This document shows positions 46,701 to 58,228 of a DNA stretch of 64,000 nt, in pieces. Each line of letters starts with the position of its first letter. Position 1 is the stretch's first letter. The position numbers and the translations under genes are program-made. The DNA is taken from the NCBI GenBank assembly GCA_900642245.1, contig CAAAJI010000010.1:494420-558419 (forward strand), read 5' to 3'. This DNA comes from Fragilaria radians (taxonomy: Eukaryota; Bacillariophyta; Fragilariophyceae; Fragilariales; Fragilariaceae). The notes below the pieces were generated by a model that searched no databases, was not told the origin of the DNA, and saw only the letters and a program-made list of their open reading frames with translations.

Positions 46701-47918
46701 CTATTGTGCGTAACCAAATAAACGAGCAGCTTCTTCTAAACTAGGGAGCGAATGATCTCGAAAATGTTCAGCATTTTCACAAGCGTGATGCCATGAAATC
46801 GGATTATCATTTCCCCGTAGCCTTTTCTGTAGTATTATAAGATCTGAGACGCACTCTAGTTCTAAGCGCTTACGCTTCGATGAATCGGAACAGGAAGAAA
46901 ATGATTCTGCTAGAGATACAGAATTTTCGGCCGTAAAGACTTTCAAGAAGTGTTTCTTTATGCGATTAACTTCATTGCTGCGATACAACTGAATCTAGTA
47001 GTAGTAGTATTGTGAATAAGATAAGGATAACGTTGGAAGTACTGGAAACAAATTTCTTACCTTTTGCCGATCCATAGCAATGTTTCTAGGAAAGGTGAAT
47101 TCCATCATTGTGTTTCGATAAGACCTCAAGATTCTTGAAAGCGGTGCATTGTATGTTACAACAACATCCTCTACGCTCGGGATATTTCCAATAAGTGGCC
47201 GAAGAATATGAACGTCAACGCTTTCACTTCTAGTAATCATTCCAGTTGCGTGATCGAAATTGTCCCATACACTAATATCCGCCTCGTTCGTGTCCTCCTT
47301 GTTACTGTCGTCCTCGCTGACATTGGAATCTGAACCCGAGACCGAAACATCACTGACAAGACGCGGACTCCTAACAAGTGGAGTAGATGAGTTCTCAGCT
47401 GTTTCTCGTATCCCTGAAGCCACCTGGGACGAAGGGAAAACAAAAGTACTGCCTGGAATCTGCAATGGCTGGACGCCTACTGCATGGAAAAGATTCATTG
47501 TTATGAAAGGAGCTAGTACTTGTGCCTGAGATGTATGTAGAGAATGCTTAGGTTCAGAGTCAAGTACAATAACCGAGGAAACACTATTTGAAGAAGAGAG
47601 TCCTCCTAATTGTTCTCTAGCTTTTTGCTGAAGTTTAGCCTCAACACGAGGCTTCCAATATCGCTTGCGATTATTGACAAACCAGTTCGTGAGCTGCTTC
47701 AGCTCGATTCCAGTCTCCTTCATTATTAAGAGTTTCTCTTGTTCGGTAGGGTAAGGATGAGCAATATGCTCTGGGCTCATCATCCATGACTTAAGATATT
47801 CTACGGTTTCCGAAGGCAGTGATATAGATTTCCTTTGGCATCCCTTCCCCTTCGCATTATCTTCATCTGTGTCATTTTCAGTTGATACGGAAAAATCAGT
47901 TTCTGATTGAGAAAGCAT
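46701..47918 (-). CDS. TALE-class homeodomain transcription factor, 2 exons
   Basis: Exons 47061-47918 and 46701-46988 join across a 72-nt intron (GTAAGA...ATTCAG) into 381 residues from ATG at 47918. The homeodomain spans about residues 30-90. It shows the TALE three-residue loop extension ('SPEHIAHPYPTEQEKLLIM') and the KN/TALE recognition helix 'QLTNWFVNNRKRYWKP', which includes the invariant W, F, N and R. The rest is Ser/Val-rich and acidic ('SGSDSNVSEDDSNKEDTNEA'). The C-terminal exon adds a basic helical region with 'RKRLELECVSDLIILQKRL'. TALE proteins act as heterodimers in sexual and developmental switches in algae and plants; partner and target are unknown here. No KNOX, MEIS or BEL domain is obvious. 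Confidence 0.9.
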
Positions 47919-49061
47919 AGGTGTCGTTAATCAATAGTAAGCGAAATAGAAAATATGGCAGTTGTGACATAAATTCATAATACGTGATAAATCGTAAAGT
48001 TGATGATAGGATGTTTTGAAATGATTTTAGCCATGCGTCAGCCAGGATGCGATATGTTTAGCTACTTTCATGAATCCTATAGGTAATCGTCAGTTTGACA
48101 ACAATAGGAGAGACAATAAATTCGGATGACGTAGTTTTTTTTTCTTCTTATTGTGACACCAGGGATCATGAAACGAGAATTCGATTTGTGGCAATACGTA
48201 ATTCAACATCGGATGAATAAAATGAGGACTACCTTACCGACACTGGACTTGGAATTGCAAATGTCTATAATTCAAAATTATTCTTTGTGCAGACGCAATG
48301 TTTAAAACTCAAGAGGTTTAGATGCCTAAGTAATTCTAATTTCGTTAAAGTTTTCCTTATTTACTTCGTTTACTCCATTTTTGGTGAGGAGGTAATCAAA
48401 ATTTACCCCCTAGAGTGCTCCTAGCTTAATCCTATGCTTAAATTCAAAAGTTCAAATGATTTGAATAAAACAGTAGGATGTGGTACACGTTATTATTTTA
48501 CATCAGGTTAACAGCCCTATGTTTTAACTTTGGCTAGTTGGAAGTGGGATTAAAATAGGTAATCACAACTTTAGGGAAGTCAGCTTGGAGAAAATCAAGT
48601 CCAGGTCCTCTAATTATCATCCTCAAAAGTTCATTTTGTCATCTGAGGTATCATATCACATTAGAGCATGTATTGGCTTCATTTTGTTGCTACTCTGAAA
48701 GCGAAATACAGTTAGGTCTATTGAGCAAGTAACACAACATTTACTTTCATACTTTTCTTTGTTTTTGACTTATGATTCGGCTTTTCCTCATGGTTTCCTT
48801 ATGGTGAAGCGTATGGTTTAAGCATTGAATTTAATTATTTTGTAAGTTTGTTATTCATTTACAAAAAAATCGTGTGGCGTTTGTAAAAATTGCCGTTATC
48901 TTGACATCAACAAATGGTGTATTTACCTTGACGAGGGGCTTCGCTTAAGTTGAAAACGAGTTTCATCGATTTTTCTGTTCGACATTGTATATCACTAGAA
49001 CTGGATTCCGTGACCCATCACAATTAGAGATTGAGTTTTTCTTGATTGTAACAGACTCGAA
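47919..49061. other. Head-to-head intergenic region
   Basis: 1.1 kb between the homeobox gene (-) and the bestrophin-like gene (+). It should hold both promoters. AT-rich, with no open frame or repeat worth calling. Confidence 0.5.
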
Positions 49062-50116
49062 ATGATCGTTCGTTCATCTCGGAAAGGCACTCTGGATCTG
49101 TTGATATCTTGTCAGGGATCTGGTACGGTAAAAATTGACATCCTTGAGCATCAATAAAGTTTATTTACTCTCTGACACCGCACTTTTCATCATGGTTTGA
49201 AGTCGTTCCGGCCATCAGTTTGAAAATAGTTTTAGCCGCCGTATTGGGAATTGCTGTAAAGCTTCTGGATGATGGCCTTTATGGAAATCTTCCCAATCCA
49301 GAATACTTGAAAATGTCCTTTGCTCCATTCACCGCGCTTGGTGTTGCAATTTCGCTGTTTTTGGGTTTTCATAATAATGCCAGCTATGGAAGATGGTGGG
49401 AAGCTCGAATTCTTTGGGGTGCTCAAATTATTTCTGTTCGCAATATAATACGATTCGTCAAGGGATCTCTGTCTGCTGGTGACGTTCATCAGAATGTTAG
49501 CAATGGCGATTGGGCAAATGACTTGATCCGCCTTTGCATGGCACAATCTCACGCCTTTCGAGCGCAGATGCGACCGTACTGTGCCATGGATGGTACAATT
49601 CAAGCACATCATGATCGAGATCGGTTTCTAACGGACTCGGAAATAGAACGCATCGTATCTTCCCACAATCCAGCTAATGCAATTCTTCATGAGGCTGGAA
49701 AAATTGTGGGCAGACTTCATAGGCAGGAGATCATTGACACTTATTCCATGATTCAATTGAGTAAATTGTTGGATCGTCTCTGTGATATTCAGACGGCTTG
49801 TGAACGAATACACAACACTTCTTTACCAATTGCATACTCCCTTCTTGTTCACAGAACGGCTACTATATTTGTGATATTAGCACCCTTTGCAATCGTCGAC
49901 GAAATGAAATGGTGGACTCCCATTTTTACGGCTATTTTGGCATATACATTCTTCGGTTTAGATGAACTAGCACGTCAAATTCAAGAACCTTTCGGGGATG
50001 AACCTCAGTGCTTAGCTCTTTCTGCTATGTGTCGTACCATCGAGATGGACGTTTGTGAAGCCTTGGGTCGAGATATACCATGCAAATTAAAGCCTCGTCA
50101 ATCCATTGTGATGTAG
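49062..50116 (+). CDS. Bestrophin-like anion channel (UPF0187/YneE family), 2 exons
   Basis: Exon 1 (49062-49122) encodes MIVRSSRKGTLDLLISCQGS. Exon 2 (49203-50116) resumes VVPAISLKIVLAAVLGI. The 80-nt intron joins in phase 1 and gives 324 residues. Family signatures are the N-terminal 'MIVR', the turn 'FHNNASYGRWWEARILWGA' and the late membrane segments 'IFVILAPFAIVDEMKWWTPI' and 'ILAYTFFGLDELARQIQEPF'. Bestrophins are pentameric chloride/bicarbonate channels; in algae and plants, members sit in thylakoids and tune ion balance and inorganic-carbon supply. No transit peptide is seen here, so location is open. The true start is in exon 1; the second exon alone has no ATG at its beginning. Confidence 0.9.
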
Positions 50117-50817
50117 CCTACATTTCTTTCCCTAAGTGGAATGTATGTGCTGACTTTAGCAACGTTTCAGAGGCATAGCTTTCCTTTGTTGACATGAGCA
50201 ACTTTTGGAAACAAGAATTGTTACGACTTCAAATTTGAGGGGGTCCACTGAGCCTCCAAGTATCCAAACACTTATTGTGTGCCCTGGGATGATTAACGAA
50301 ATAAGCTATGCTGCAATTTTCTTAGAAACAACAAAATGCAAAGAATCTGTGTTGTCTTACTTTGCCACTTCTCTCTCTGCTGTTTAAGGCTGTCAAATGG
50401 TTTAATTTTGTCTAGTCCCTTGAGAGCATTTAGCTATAGAGATACGTGAGAAAAAGGCTCAAGAGTTTAGGCGGTGAGAAATATTTAGTCATCTTGAAGT
50501 ATAGGGATAGATTTGAATAAGACAACAATGTTGAAAATAGTTGATGGTAAAGGAGCCATGAGATTATGATTTGAAAAGAAAGAAATTAGAATAGCTCTAT
50601 TAAACAAAATAGCACCTACTGACCGGCTAACAATGAATGCCCTTAGCAAATGCATGAATAAGCTTAGACATACTTTCTCTTCCTCTACAGCAAAACAATA
50701 TCAACATCATTTCCTATCAATGTAATGTCTTTATCTTTCCATTTTGTTCACAGGCGAGAAATCCAATTGTAGTTAAATCAGCGCTTCATCCAACTCTTTA
50801 GCTCTTTAAAATAGACT

Positions 50818-51265
50818 CTAGACTGTCTTGCTGAGTAAAAGAGACTCTGTCGAACTTGGATTCATACCCATATAAACTAATTTTTGAACATCTTCTTTCA
50901 AAAATTCCATTTCAAAATCAATAATCGAAGCCTGAAGTCCCACAGCTGAAGTAGAAATACGTATGTTACTAAAGTGCACACCATTCATCTCAGAAGCAAA
51001 GCTTTTAATGAAAAAATTTATGTGTGGATCTAAAAATTCCAGTTCTCTTGATTTGTTCTCTCAGATGCTTCTTACTTTTCATCTATTTTCCAAAGTCTGG
51101 TTATGGAAAATCCATTTTGCTTGATTTTCTTCTTTCAGGTGCTTCCTCCTTTTTATATATTTTCCAAACCTTTACATAACAAACGCCTTTAAATTTCTTT
51201 TTGAGTGCTGCTCTCCATTTATTCTTTCAATCTGGATCATCACAATTCCATGCTTCTTCGAAGGC
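50818..51265 (-). mobile_element. Ty1/copia reverse-transcriptase remnant
   Basis: On the minus strand 'EAWNCDDPD' with 'KWRAALKKKFKGV' and 'VWKIYKKEEAPERRKSSKM' matches the start of copia RT. After frame breaks comes 'IKRTGIFR', then 'GLQASIIDFEMEFLKEDVQK' and 'LVYMGMNP', the family's 'IIDVETAFLHGDLEEEIYM'. Several stops make it dead. The part after 'NKSRELEFLDPH' is open for about 78 codons. Confidence 0.7.
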
Positions 51266-52153
51266 TGAAATTTAAAAAAATATAGGAGCTTTCAGTACTG
51301 ATACTTAAGTTGACGTTTCGCAAAGATATATTTTTATCAAGGTCACAACTTCATTCGATCAATTAAACTTGTATATCTACATACTTTATCCTATACTTTT
51401 TTTTCTATGCAACATCCGCAGCAGAACAATTGTGCGATATTTGACAAATATGAAGGTCCTCATTCTATTCTCCTTGTCATGGAGGTCATCTTCAAAACTG
51501 GTATTGATTTCGACATTGTCGGACTTCTAAAGTTCCCTCAAGGCTGAATGCAATGTTCAACATACTTCATATCAAAATCTGCTATTTATGGTATCTATGA
51601 AATTAAACTATCTTTCACATTGTAATGCTCTCGGACACTCATGATAATTAGTTGACGTTTACATTTCTAAGTTGACAGAGGGATTACGTTCTTTGCTTGC
51701 TTCAGGTTCAGGAAAAGGAACAAAATAAAGCCAATTATGCCTTTCTTCTATATTTCATTACAGTTAATGACCGTTGTTTGCTGTAAAATGGTCTTGAGTC
51801 TTTGATAGCAGATGCTTCCACACCATCATGCATGCCTTTGACAGGTCTACCAAAGACTTCTCCGTCACATTACACCAACTTGCTATACAAAATCCTCCTT
51901 TTCAATTGAGGATACCAATTCCAAAGGTAAGTTTAGGCTTCCTTTAAATAATCTGCCCCAAATTCATTTATCACTTTAAAAGAATTACTACATCAACCAA
52001 ACTTATCCATTCTCATTTTTCGGCACTTACATCATAGAAATTGTGTCCAAGCGATTCTAGAATATGGAATCTTCATTTCGTCAACATCAATGAACGATAA
52101 AGTACGTGTTTTATTTAGAGCATATTTTAGTTTTGAGACGAAGAGTTACTACC
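51266..52153. other. Intergenic, probably more of the copia remnant
   Basis: On the minus strand a patch near 51430-51560 reads 'NVEINTSFEDDLHDKENR', perhaps upstream pol of the copia copy. Nothing is intact. The last few hundred bases are the promoter side of the oxidoreductase gene. Confidence 0.35.
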
Positions 52154-53233
52154 ATGGCGAAAGTTATTGTCGTAGGATGCGGAATCCCAGGTAAAAGCAT
52201 GGGGCACTATCACTGTTATCAAATCGTAGAGCAAAAGTCATGCCCATCAGCATTGCTTTCATATGTGGTCGAACCTTGGTTCATGAGTGAAGCCGGTTGT
52301 TCTGCTCCAGGGTCAGAGGTATTTAATGCTTGGCGTAAAGAAATGGAAGTCAAGCATTCTGTCCAGTTCTTTGCTAACGTTGAGGAGATTCCTTCTGTGG
52401 ATTCTAATGAGCGTCGGTTGGCGATCATTAGTGCACGTACAGCAGATAACCCCAAGCTATTTGAACAATGCTTGAAAATAGGATGTCACTCGATCTATTT
52501 GGAAAAACCAGGAGCCCCCTCAGTTCGAGAGCTAGAGCATATGCGAGATGCTGCGAAGGAAGCTGGAGTTACCGTCTTGATGGGCTTTAATAAAAATGTT
52601 GCGAAGTACAGTAGTTTAACGATGTCAAATGCTCTTGCAACCTGTGGCAATGTGACTTTTGTTCACAATAACGATTACTCCAAAGATGATTTAGGAGAAT
52701 GCTTTGAACGAAATTCTGAAGGGATGCTAAAAAATATGGCAATTCACGAATTAGCTCTATTAGTGACATTCTTTGGGGTTACAACTAGTACAATTGAAAA
52801 AGTTATTGCTGACAAAGAAAATTCAAGCTGCCAAACTCTTGTTGGCCCCTCAGGCAAGGAGTACACAGATTTTGATAAGATCAAATTCACAGTCATTACT
52901 ACCACAGGAACTCAAGTTAGCATTTTAGCTGATCGATGTGGAGGAAATGACTCTGTGGGAATAGTCACGAATCACATTGGCGAGGAATTGGCTCGTTATT
53001 CAATGCCTGATGAAGAGGATATCATCAAAATGAAAAAGCTGGAAGCCGAGAATCCAGGAGCCAATGCATATTTCTACGTTCAAGATCCAGATTATGCTAC
53101 TTTAAAGGAACGGATCGCGAAAAATTGTGTCGACGGCACTCCTGCTGAAGGTGTTGCTACCATTGACATCGCAGTGGAAACACTAAAGGTAGCAGAATAC
53201 CTTACTCCTTTGCTAATGGAACAGCTTCTTTAA
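52154..53233 (+). CDS. Gfo/Idh/MocA-family oxidoreductase
   Basis: A single exon encodes 359 residues. The frame is open 16 codons upstream, but the first ATG is at 52154. A Rossmann start 'MAKVIVVGCGIPGKSMGHYH' carries the dinucleotide-binding GxGxxG-like turn (GCGIPG). The family motif 'YLEKPGA' (EKP, substrate/cofactor lysine) appears at about residue 117, followed by 'VTVLMGFNKN'. The C-terminal alpha/beta domain has 'KNMAIHELALLVTFFG', with the conserved H. Members are NAD(P)-dependent dehydrogenases of sugars, inositol or related polyols; the substrate cannot be told from sequence. No targeting signal is visible, suggesting a cytosolic enzyme. Confidence 0.85.
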   Translation: MAKVIVVGCGIPGKSMGHYHCYQIVEQKSCPSALLSYVVEPWFMSEAGCSAPGSEVFNAWRKEMEVKHSVQFFANVEEIPSVDSNERRLAIISARTADNPKLFEQCLKIGCHSIYLEKPGAPSVRELEHMRDAAKEAGVTVLMGFNKNVAKYSSLTMSNALATCGNVTFVHNNDYSKDDLGECFERNSEGMLKNMAIHELALLVTFFGVTTSTIEKVIADKENSSCQTLVGPSGKEYTDFDKIKFTVITTTGTQVSILADRCGGNDSVGIVTNHIGEELARYSMPDEEDIIKMKKLEAENPGANAYFYVQDPDYATLKERIAKNCVDGTPAEGVATIDIAVETLKVAEYLTPLLMEQLL

Positions 53234-53934
53234 ACGCTAGTGTATCTCTGACAAAGATGAAATGAAATTATTCATTTAAATTTCTTTCAAAGTTATAAGC
53301 CTTAACTCATCAGTAGTAACTTTATCACTCGATTTAGCTGTGAGTTTACTGGAGTGCCTTTTCAAACTCATCATGGGTATAGTTGACTTGGATCAGCAGT
53401 TAGTATCCTTAGATACCTTTCCTGCGTACAACTCAGCACCGCATGTCTTAGAGGGAATTCTAACCATGGCTCTAATACAAATATTTGGGTGCAACAAAGA
53501 GTGCACTTTTATCTGAGAAAATAGAAATGATATGTACACTTGGCAAAAGTCTAGTAGTGTAGGAAATAGTATTCGTTAGGCTGTAAGCTATGTGATTGAA
53601 TGTCAATCTATGGTTAACTTTGAGTACTTAAAAGGAGCACAGGCCAAGAAAAATGTTGATGAAACATCGAAATTCTACCATCCATCACATGCACAAATGA
53701 ATTGCAGCACTGCATTAAAAATCAAATACTTCGATGTTAAATTTTAATCTAAAGCATCTCCATAAGGACTCTAATATTGACTAAACTAGAACTTTGTATT
53801 CAAATCGTATCCATAGTAGACTTTTATTTCAAAAATCTTCCGTTTAGATCAAGCTAAATAACATGTTTAATTCAATAACTTGTTCCAATACCAGTAATCA
53901 GATACCAAGAACTTTGGCGGGACGAGAAATTCGG
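53234..53934. other. Intergenic between convergent genes
   Basis: 700 bp of AT-rich 3' flanking DNA between the oxidoreductase (+) and prolidase (-) stops. No open frame or structure of note. Confidence 0.5.
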
Positions 53935-55548
53935 TCATGATACATTTAAACGAACCATTTTCCCCTTCTCTAGTGATGCCCACTGTCGACAAAGCTCTGG
54001 CATGACATCTTTTGTAGGCGGCCATGGTTCCCCTTTCATTACTGATAAAACCTCGGAAACGGCTCTTGGACATAGAGTCAAATTCTCGCAGCCATCTCGA
54101 GTGACCAGTATTCCATCCTCTAATCGAATTCCACCAAAGCCTCTAAAATCTTGTAATCTTTCTTTATTGAAGAATTTATTTTGGTTTGGATTTTTCAGTG
54201 CTGAATCTAACAAAGAGTCAATAAAGTAGCAACCAGGCTCCACAGTAATTACCATGCCTTCTTTCAAGTATCTCGCAGTTCTAAGTTTGGAAAGTCCCGG
54301 TTTTTGAGATCGAGGTGGCGTATCATCCATATATCCCCCAACGTCATGCGTGTCCAGACCTATCAAATGGCCAAGTCCATGCGGCATAAATATCGCCCCA
54401 ATATCTGCAGCTATCATGTCTTCGATCGTATCGTCATGGCTCAATACACCAGCTTTGACCATTCCTTTTAAAATTGCAAATTCTGCTATGCGGTGCATTT
54501 CAGGCCATGCAACACCGGGCTTCATAGCTGAAATGACTTGAATCTGCGCTTCGAGAACCGCTTCGTAAACAATGAGCTGATCGTTGGTAAAACATCCATT
54601 TACAGGGAAACTACATGTGATGTCACTTGCATAACAATGATATTCGGCTCCCATATCCAACAACGCTAAATCACCGTCGTTTAACAAGCGATTGTTTGGA
54701 GCACCTGCATGACCATAATGCAACACAGCTGGATTGGGACCGCATGCGCAGATACACGTGTAAGACATATGCCTACATCCTCCATGAGTATATGTGTGAT
54801 GGTGGAAGAGCGATTCAAGCTGATATTCCATCATCCCTACACGACAGGATCTCATCACTTCTACATGAGCCATAGAGCTAATCCAGTTTGTGTAACGCAT
54901 TATATCGACCTCTGCATCAGTCTTAAAGACTCGACATGTTGCCATACAATCAAAAAGATACTCGGTAGTCTTTTGGGTTTCAGAAATGTCAAGAATACCT
55001 TCATATTGTGCTGGCAAAGCCATATTTCCACTGTCGCTATTCCTTCCGGATAGAAGATGCAGTTTTGAAGATGGGTCGACCTTTAATATATCTTGAACGA
55101 AACTTGCAAGTTGATCTAAATAGTATACTTTCTCGACACCATATTTTTCTTGTATAAGATTTGTATCAGGCAATTTTCCGCAAAATATTTCATAGTCAAG
55201 GTTATGCTTTGGAATAAAGAGCGAGGCATTTCCGGATGGTAACGAAATCGCGCCATAGAATTCTGGTTCTGTAACACCAAACGCCCAATGAAAATATGAT
55301 TCTTGACGAAATATGGGTTCGTGATCTGTGTCATAGCGAGTTGATTGCGTTCCTCCTTGAAGAAGAATAACTCCATTTGCGCTTTCGTTCCCAAGTTTGT
55401 CTAACATTGCTTGAACAAGTCGAGCTCTGTTGAGTTCATAAAGTGCCATAGGAACTCGGTAGGTATCCAAGCCCTGGAAATAGAAAGGACCATTACAGGA
55501 AATGCAGCTATGCTCGGCCGTGGCTCTTTTGTCAGCCAGGGATGGCAT
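53935..55548 (-). CDS. PEPD: Xaa-Pro dipeptidase (prolidase, peptidase M24B)
   Basis: A single exon encodes 537 residues from ATG at 55548, somewhat longer than the usual 490. An N-terminal creatinase-like domain ('YRVPMALYELNRARLVQAML', 'GTQSTRYDTDHEPIFRQES') is followed by the pita-bread catalytic domain. All five metal ligands are present: D298 and D309 (LLDMGAEYHCYASD), H394 (GLGHLIGLDTHD), E437 (VEPGCYF) and E477 (GGIRLEDG). The active-site His block 'HHHTYTHGGCRHMSYT' also matches. The enzyme cleaves dipeptides with C-terminal proline in the cytosol, using Mn2+. An N-terminal 'CISC' pair and the extra C-terminal 30 residues are variable parts. Confidence 0.95.
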   Translation of the reverse strand: MPSLADKRATAEHSCISCNGPFYFQGLDTYRVPMALYELNRARLVQAMLDKLGNESANGVILLQGGTQSTRYDTDHEPIFRQESYFHWAFGVTEPEFYGAISLPSGNASLFIPKHNLDYEIFCGKLPDTNLIQEKYGVEKVYYLDQLASFVQDILKVDPSSKLHLLSGRNSDSGNMALPAQYEGILDISETQKTTEYLFDCMATCRVFKTDAEVDIMRYTNWISSMAHVEVMRSCRVGMMEYQLESLFHHHTYTHGGCRHMSYTCICACGPNPAVLHYGHAGAPNNRLLNDGDLALLDMGAEYHCYASDITCSFPVNGCFTNDQLIVYEAVLEAQIQVISAMKPGVAWPEMHRIAEFAILKGMVKAGVLSHDDTIEDMIAADIGAIFMPHGLGHLIGLDTHDVGGYMDDTPPRSQKPGLSKLRTARYLKEGMVITVEPGCYFIDSLLDSALKNPNQNKFFNKERLQDFRGFGGIRLEDGILVTRDGCENLTLCPRAVSEVLSVMKGEPWPPTKDVMPELCRQWASLEKGKMVRLNVS

Positions 55549-57190
55549 TTTGAGATGAAATGGCTAGAGCAATAGAAAAAACGAGGGTGAATCAAAATGT
55601 TCTCAAGCTAGAGAATTTTTTTATAGCTACCTATCCTACCTACGTACGGCATAACATTTGATTTGATGTGTTCGTTTTTCTATCCTCCGGTTGAGGCACA
55701 GACACTGCCATGTACTAGCCATCTCAGACTCATGATAAAAATACAAAGCAATTTGAAGACAGTAATCCAGAAAGGTTATGTCAAAAAATCAGCAATTATC
55801 ATTGCAGTTGGACAGCATTTCCACCCCCACCACCAGCATTCACACAATCATAGTTTTTCAAATATTCATATTTCTTGTACGTTCGCTACACGGTGATCAA
55901 CTATTCTTTTCAAGCACAATAGCATTTTGAAACATCCTGGTGTACAATTACATCAAATGCACCATATTCTTGTCCCTCAAGGATGTACTGTGTCAACAAC
56001 ACCTGCGGTAGTACTTCATGAACACCAACAAGCTCTGCTTCTGTTGAACTTTTGTGCTGATCTTCTTTTTGGTGGTGCCATATCACTTTTGCATAATAAT
56101 TACAATGTTGTTGTTAGTCTTCTACTATACTTTATATTTTGCAAAAATGATTGTAGCTGAATGATTTCTTTTCAAAATTCAAAGTGTAACAAAAGACAGC
56201 ATGATTGGCTTAATAATATATGCCTCAATTCACATTTAGACTCCAGCAGCATGATGCCTGATGCAGTGACATTATTACTATTGTATAGTGAATGACAGAT
56301 GAATTCAGAGAAGGATTGCCATCAACTCGTTTTACAGAGGAAGCTGTGCTGACGTCAAGTAACGTAATACAATAATTCAGGCCAGTCCTGTTAAAAAACT
56401 ATCTACAAGTGACAAATTGTGTATAAATCCAATACTATGATAAATGTTGCAGCTAACTTATGCACAGTAAACACTATACTTCCAAATTTCGTAAGAATTC
56501 CATGGATTTCTAACATTAGATACAATTGTCTACTTACAAGCCAATTGAATAAACCATTTTCTGCTGTGAAACGAAAATTTAGAAACTTAGCCTCTGGCTT
56601 CCTTTGGTTCATCTACGTCTCATGGAAATGAGTTTGACCTTTATCGTTTTAAATTTTTGAACCCTTATACTCTTGTGCTGTGATCACAACGTTCTTTGGG
56701 CCAGCTTGAGGCATCTAAAAGCATTTTATGTCTTACTTTAAGTAAAATATGAAAATCTTTTCTTGTGTTCAAATTGTAATAAATCAGAGTCTTTACTGAC
56801 AAATTTTTCAATATGATAATATTTTTAGTTCAGTCTTTTATATATTATTTCCTGGCTATCCCGGCATATCAAATTGTCTTTGGCAGTTGTTTGATGCAGC
56901 GATAAATCACTACTGCATAAGCCACAGCCAAACTTGTTTATAAAGCAACAGGACTAAAGTAATGAAAAAGAAGAGGTTGATAGAAGTTGCTGATGTATCA
57001 GAGAATTATTTTGAAGTGAGCTATCTCTTTTTTTACCCCAAGGGTGTTTGTCTTCTACGTTGACGTGCATATCCAGGCACTCAACTCAGTTAAAAAAACT
57101 TGTCTCAAGGAAAATCTGCTGGGAGTAGGAATTGTCAATAAATTCTGTATAGCTGTTCCACGCACCATTCAATTTTATTGTTTTACAGCG
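55549..57190. other. Head-to-head intergenic region
   Basis: 1.6 kb between prolidase (-) and the RRP36-like gene (+). Open frames at 55663-56160 are His/Leu-rich and look random. Just before the next ATG a pyrimidine-rich acceptor (ttgttttacag) suggests an intron in the 5' leader of the RRP36-like gene; a GTGAGC donor is present near 57015. Confidence 0.45.
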
Positions 57191-58228
57191 ATGTCTCGGT
57201 TAGTTGAACGATTTGATGAAGCTTCTTCGACTGACGACGATGACGATGACGAAGACGATGACGAAGAAGATGAAGATGAATCTCAATTGCATAAGGATAC
57301 AAGAAGGGAGAAAACTAATGCAATCGAAACGTTTGATGATTTACCGTCGGACGACAGTGTATCCTTATCTGATTCCTCGGATGGTGAAGATGACGATGAA
57401 GAGGATGAAGAAGATCCGAATGATAACGATTTTATGAAAGGGAATGAAGAAATTAAGGGTATTTCATTAGAAGAGAAGCTTAAGCGTAAGGATAAGGAAG
57501 CAGTTTTTCACTTGAAACAGCGTCGCGATCGTCGTACAGCAGCGCTCGCGAAGGCGAAAGAGCAACTTAGACAACACAAAATGCTTTCTGATTCGACAAA
57601 ATCTGATAAAACGTCTAAATCGGATGTTTCAAAACGTTCCAAACATGCCCCAACAGAAATGTCGTCAAAACGTAAGGACTTTTTTAAACGTGGAGCGCCT
57701 ATCCTTAATAGTGCCGGAATCGGTGTTGAACTGGGAGCTCATCGCTACAAGCCAAGGGATCCACGGATGTGTACGATGTCTGGACATCTCCAAGAAGACC
57801 ATTTCGAACACCACTATGCATTTTTGGATGATTTGCGAAAAAAGGAAATCGAAGTCCTCCAGCGACGAATTGACGCACGGAAACTTGCAGGTAGAAAAGG
57901 ACAGAAGCTTCGAAAAAAGTTAGGATTGACAGGTGACGATGCAACCGCAATAGATGAGGATCAAGATAAGCTACGAACACTTAAGCAACAAATAACCGAA
58001 ATAGAAAAGAATCGTTTAGATCGCTCCGTCAAGAGGGGCGTAAAGCGAAAAATCAAGGAGGAGATAGAGACTGGAAAACGTGGCATATCCTTTGTCAAGC
58101 GCTCAGAGCTCAAGCGTTTGGAATTGGAGGCCAAGTATGAAGCGTTATCTAAACAAGGAAATCTTGAAAAGATTTTGGCAAGAAAGCGAAAGAAAAACAA
58201 AACCAAGGATTCAGTACGCATGGCGTAA
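57191..58228 (+). CDS. RRP36: RRP36-like rRNA-processing protein
   Basis: 345 residues from ATG at 57191; the frame is open upstream but only from a GTG codon. The first 90 residues are very acidic (long D/E runs), typical of nucleolar proteins. The conserved half begins 'RYKPRDPRMCTMSGHL', continues 'HHYAFLDDLRKKEIEVLQRR' and ends 'GKRGISFVKRSELKRLELEA' with 'KYEALSKQGNLEKILARKRK'. This is the RRP36 pattern of RDPRF, a YxFL..YR..E..L block and a GK.PFflKkse end. RRP36 acts in early 35S pre-rRNA cleavage for 18S rRNA in the nucleolus. The C-terminus is strongly basic. The acidic head uses GAT/GAC repeats that could be length-variable. Confidence 0.88.
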   Translation: MSRLVERFDEASSTDDDDDDEDDDEEDEDESQLHKDTRREKTNAIETFDDLPSDDSVSLSDSSDGEDDDEEDEEDPNDNDFMKGNEEIKGISLEEKLKRKDKEAVFHLKQRRDRRTAALAKAKEQLRQHKMLSDSTKSDKTSKSDVSKRSKHAPTEMSSKRKDFFKRGAPILNSAGIGVELGAHRYKPRDPRMCTMSGHLQEDHFEHHYAFLDDLRKKEIEVLQRRIDARKLAGRKGQKLRKKLGLTGDDATAIDEDQDKLRTLKQQITEIEKNRLDRSVKRGVKRKIKEEIETGKRGISFVKRSELKRLELEAKYEALSKQGNLEKILARKRKKNKTKDSVRMA

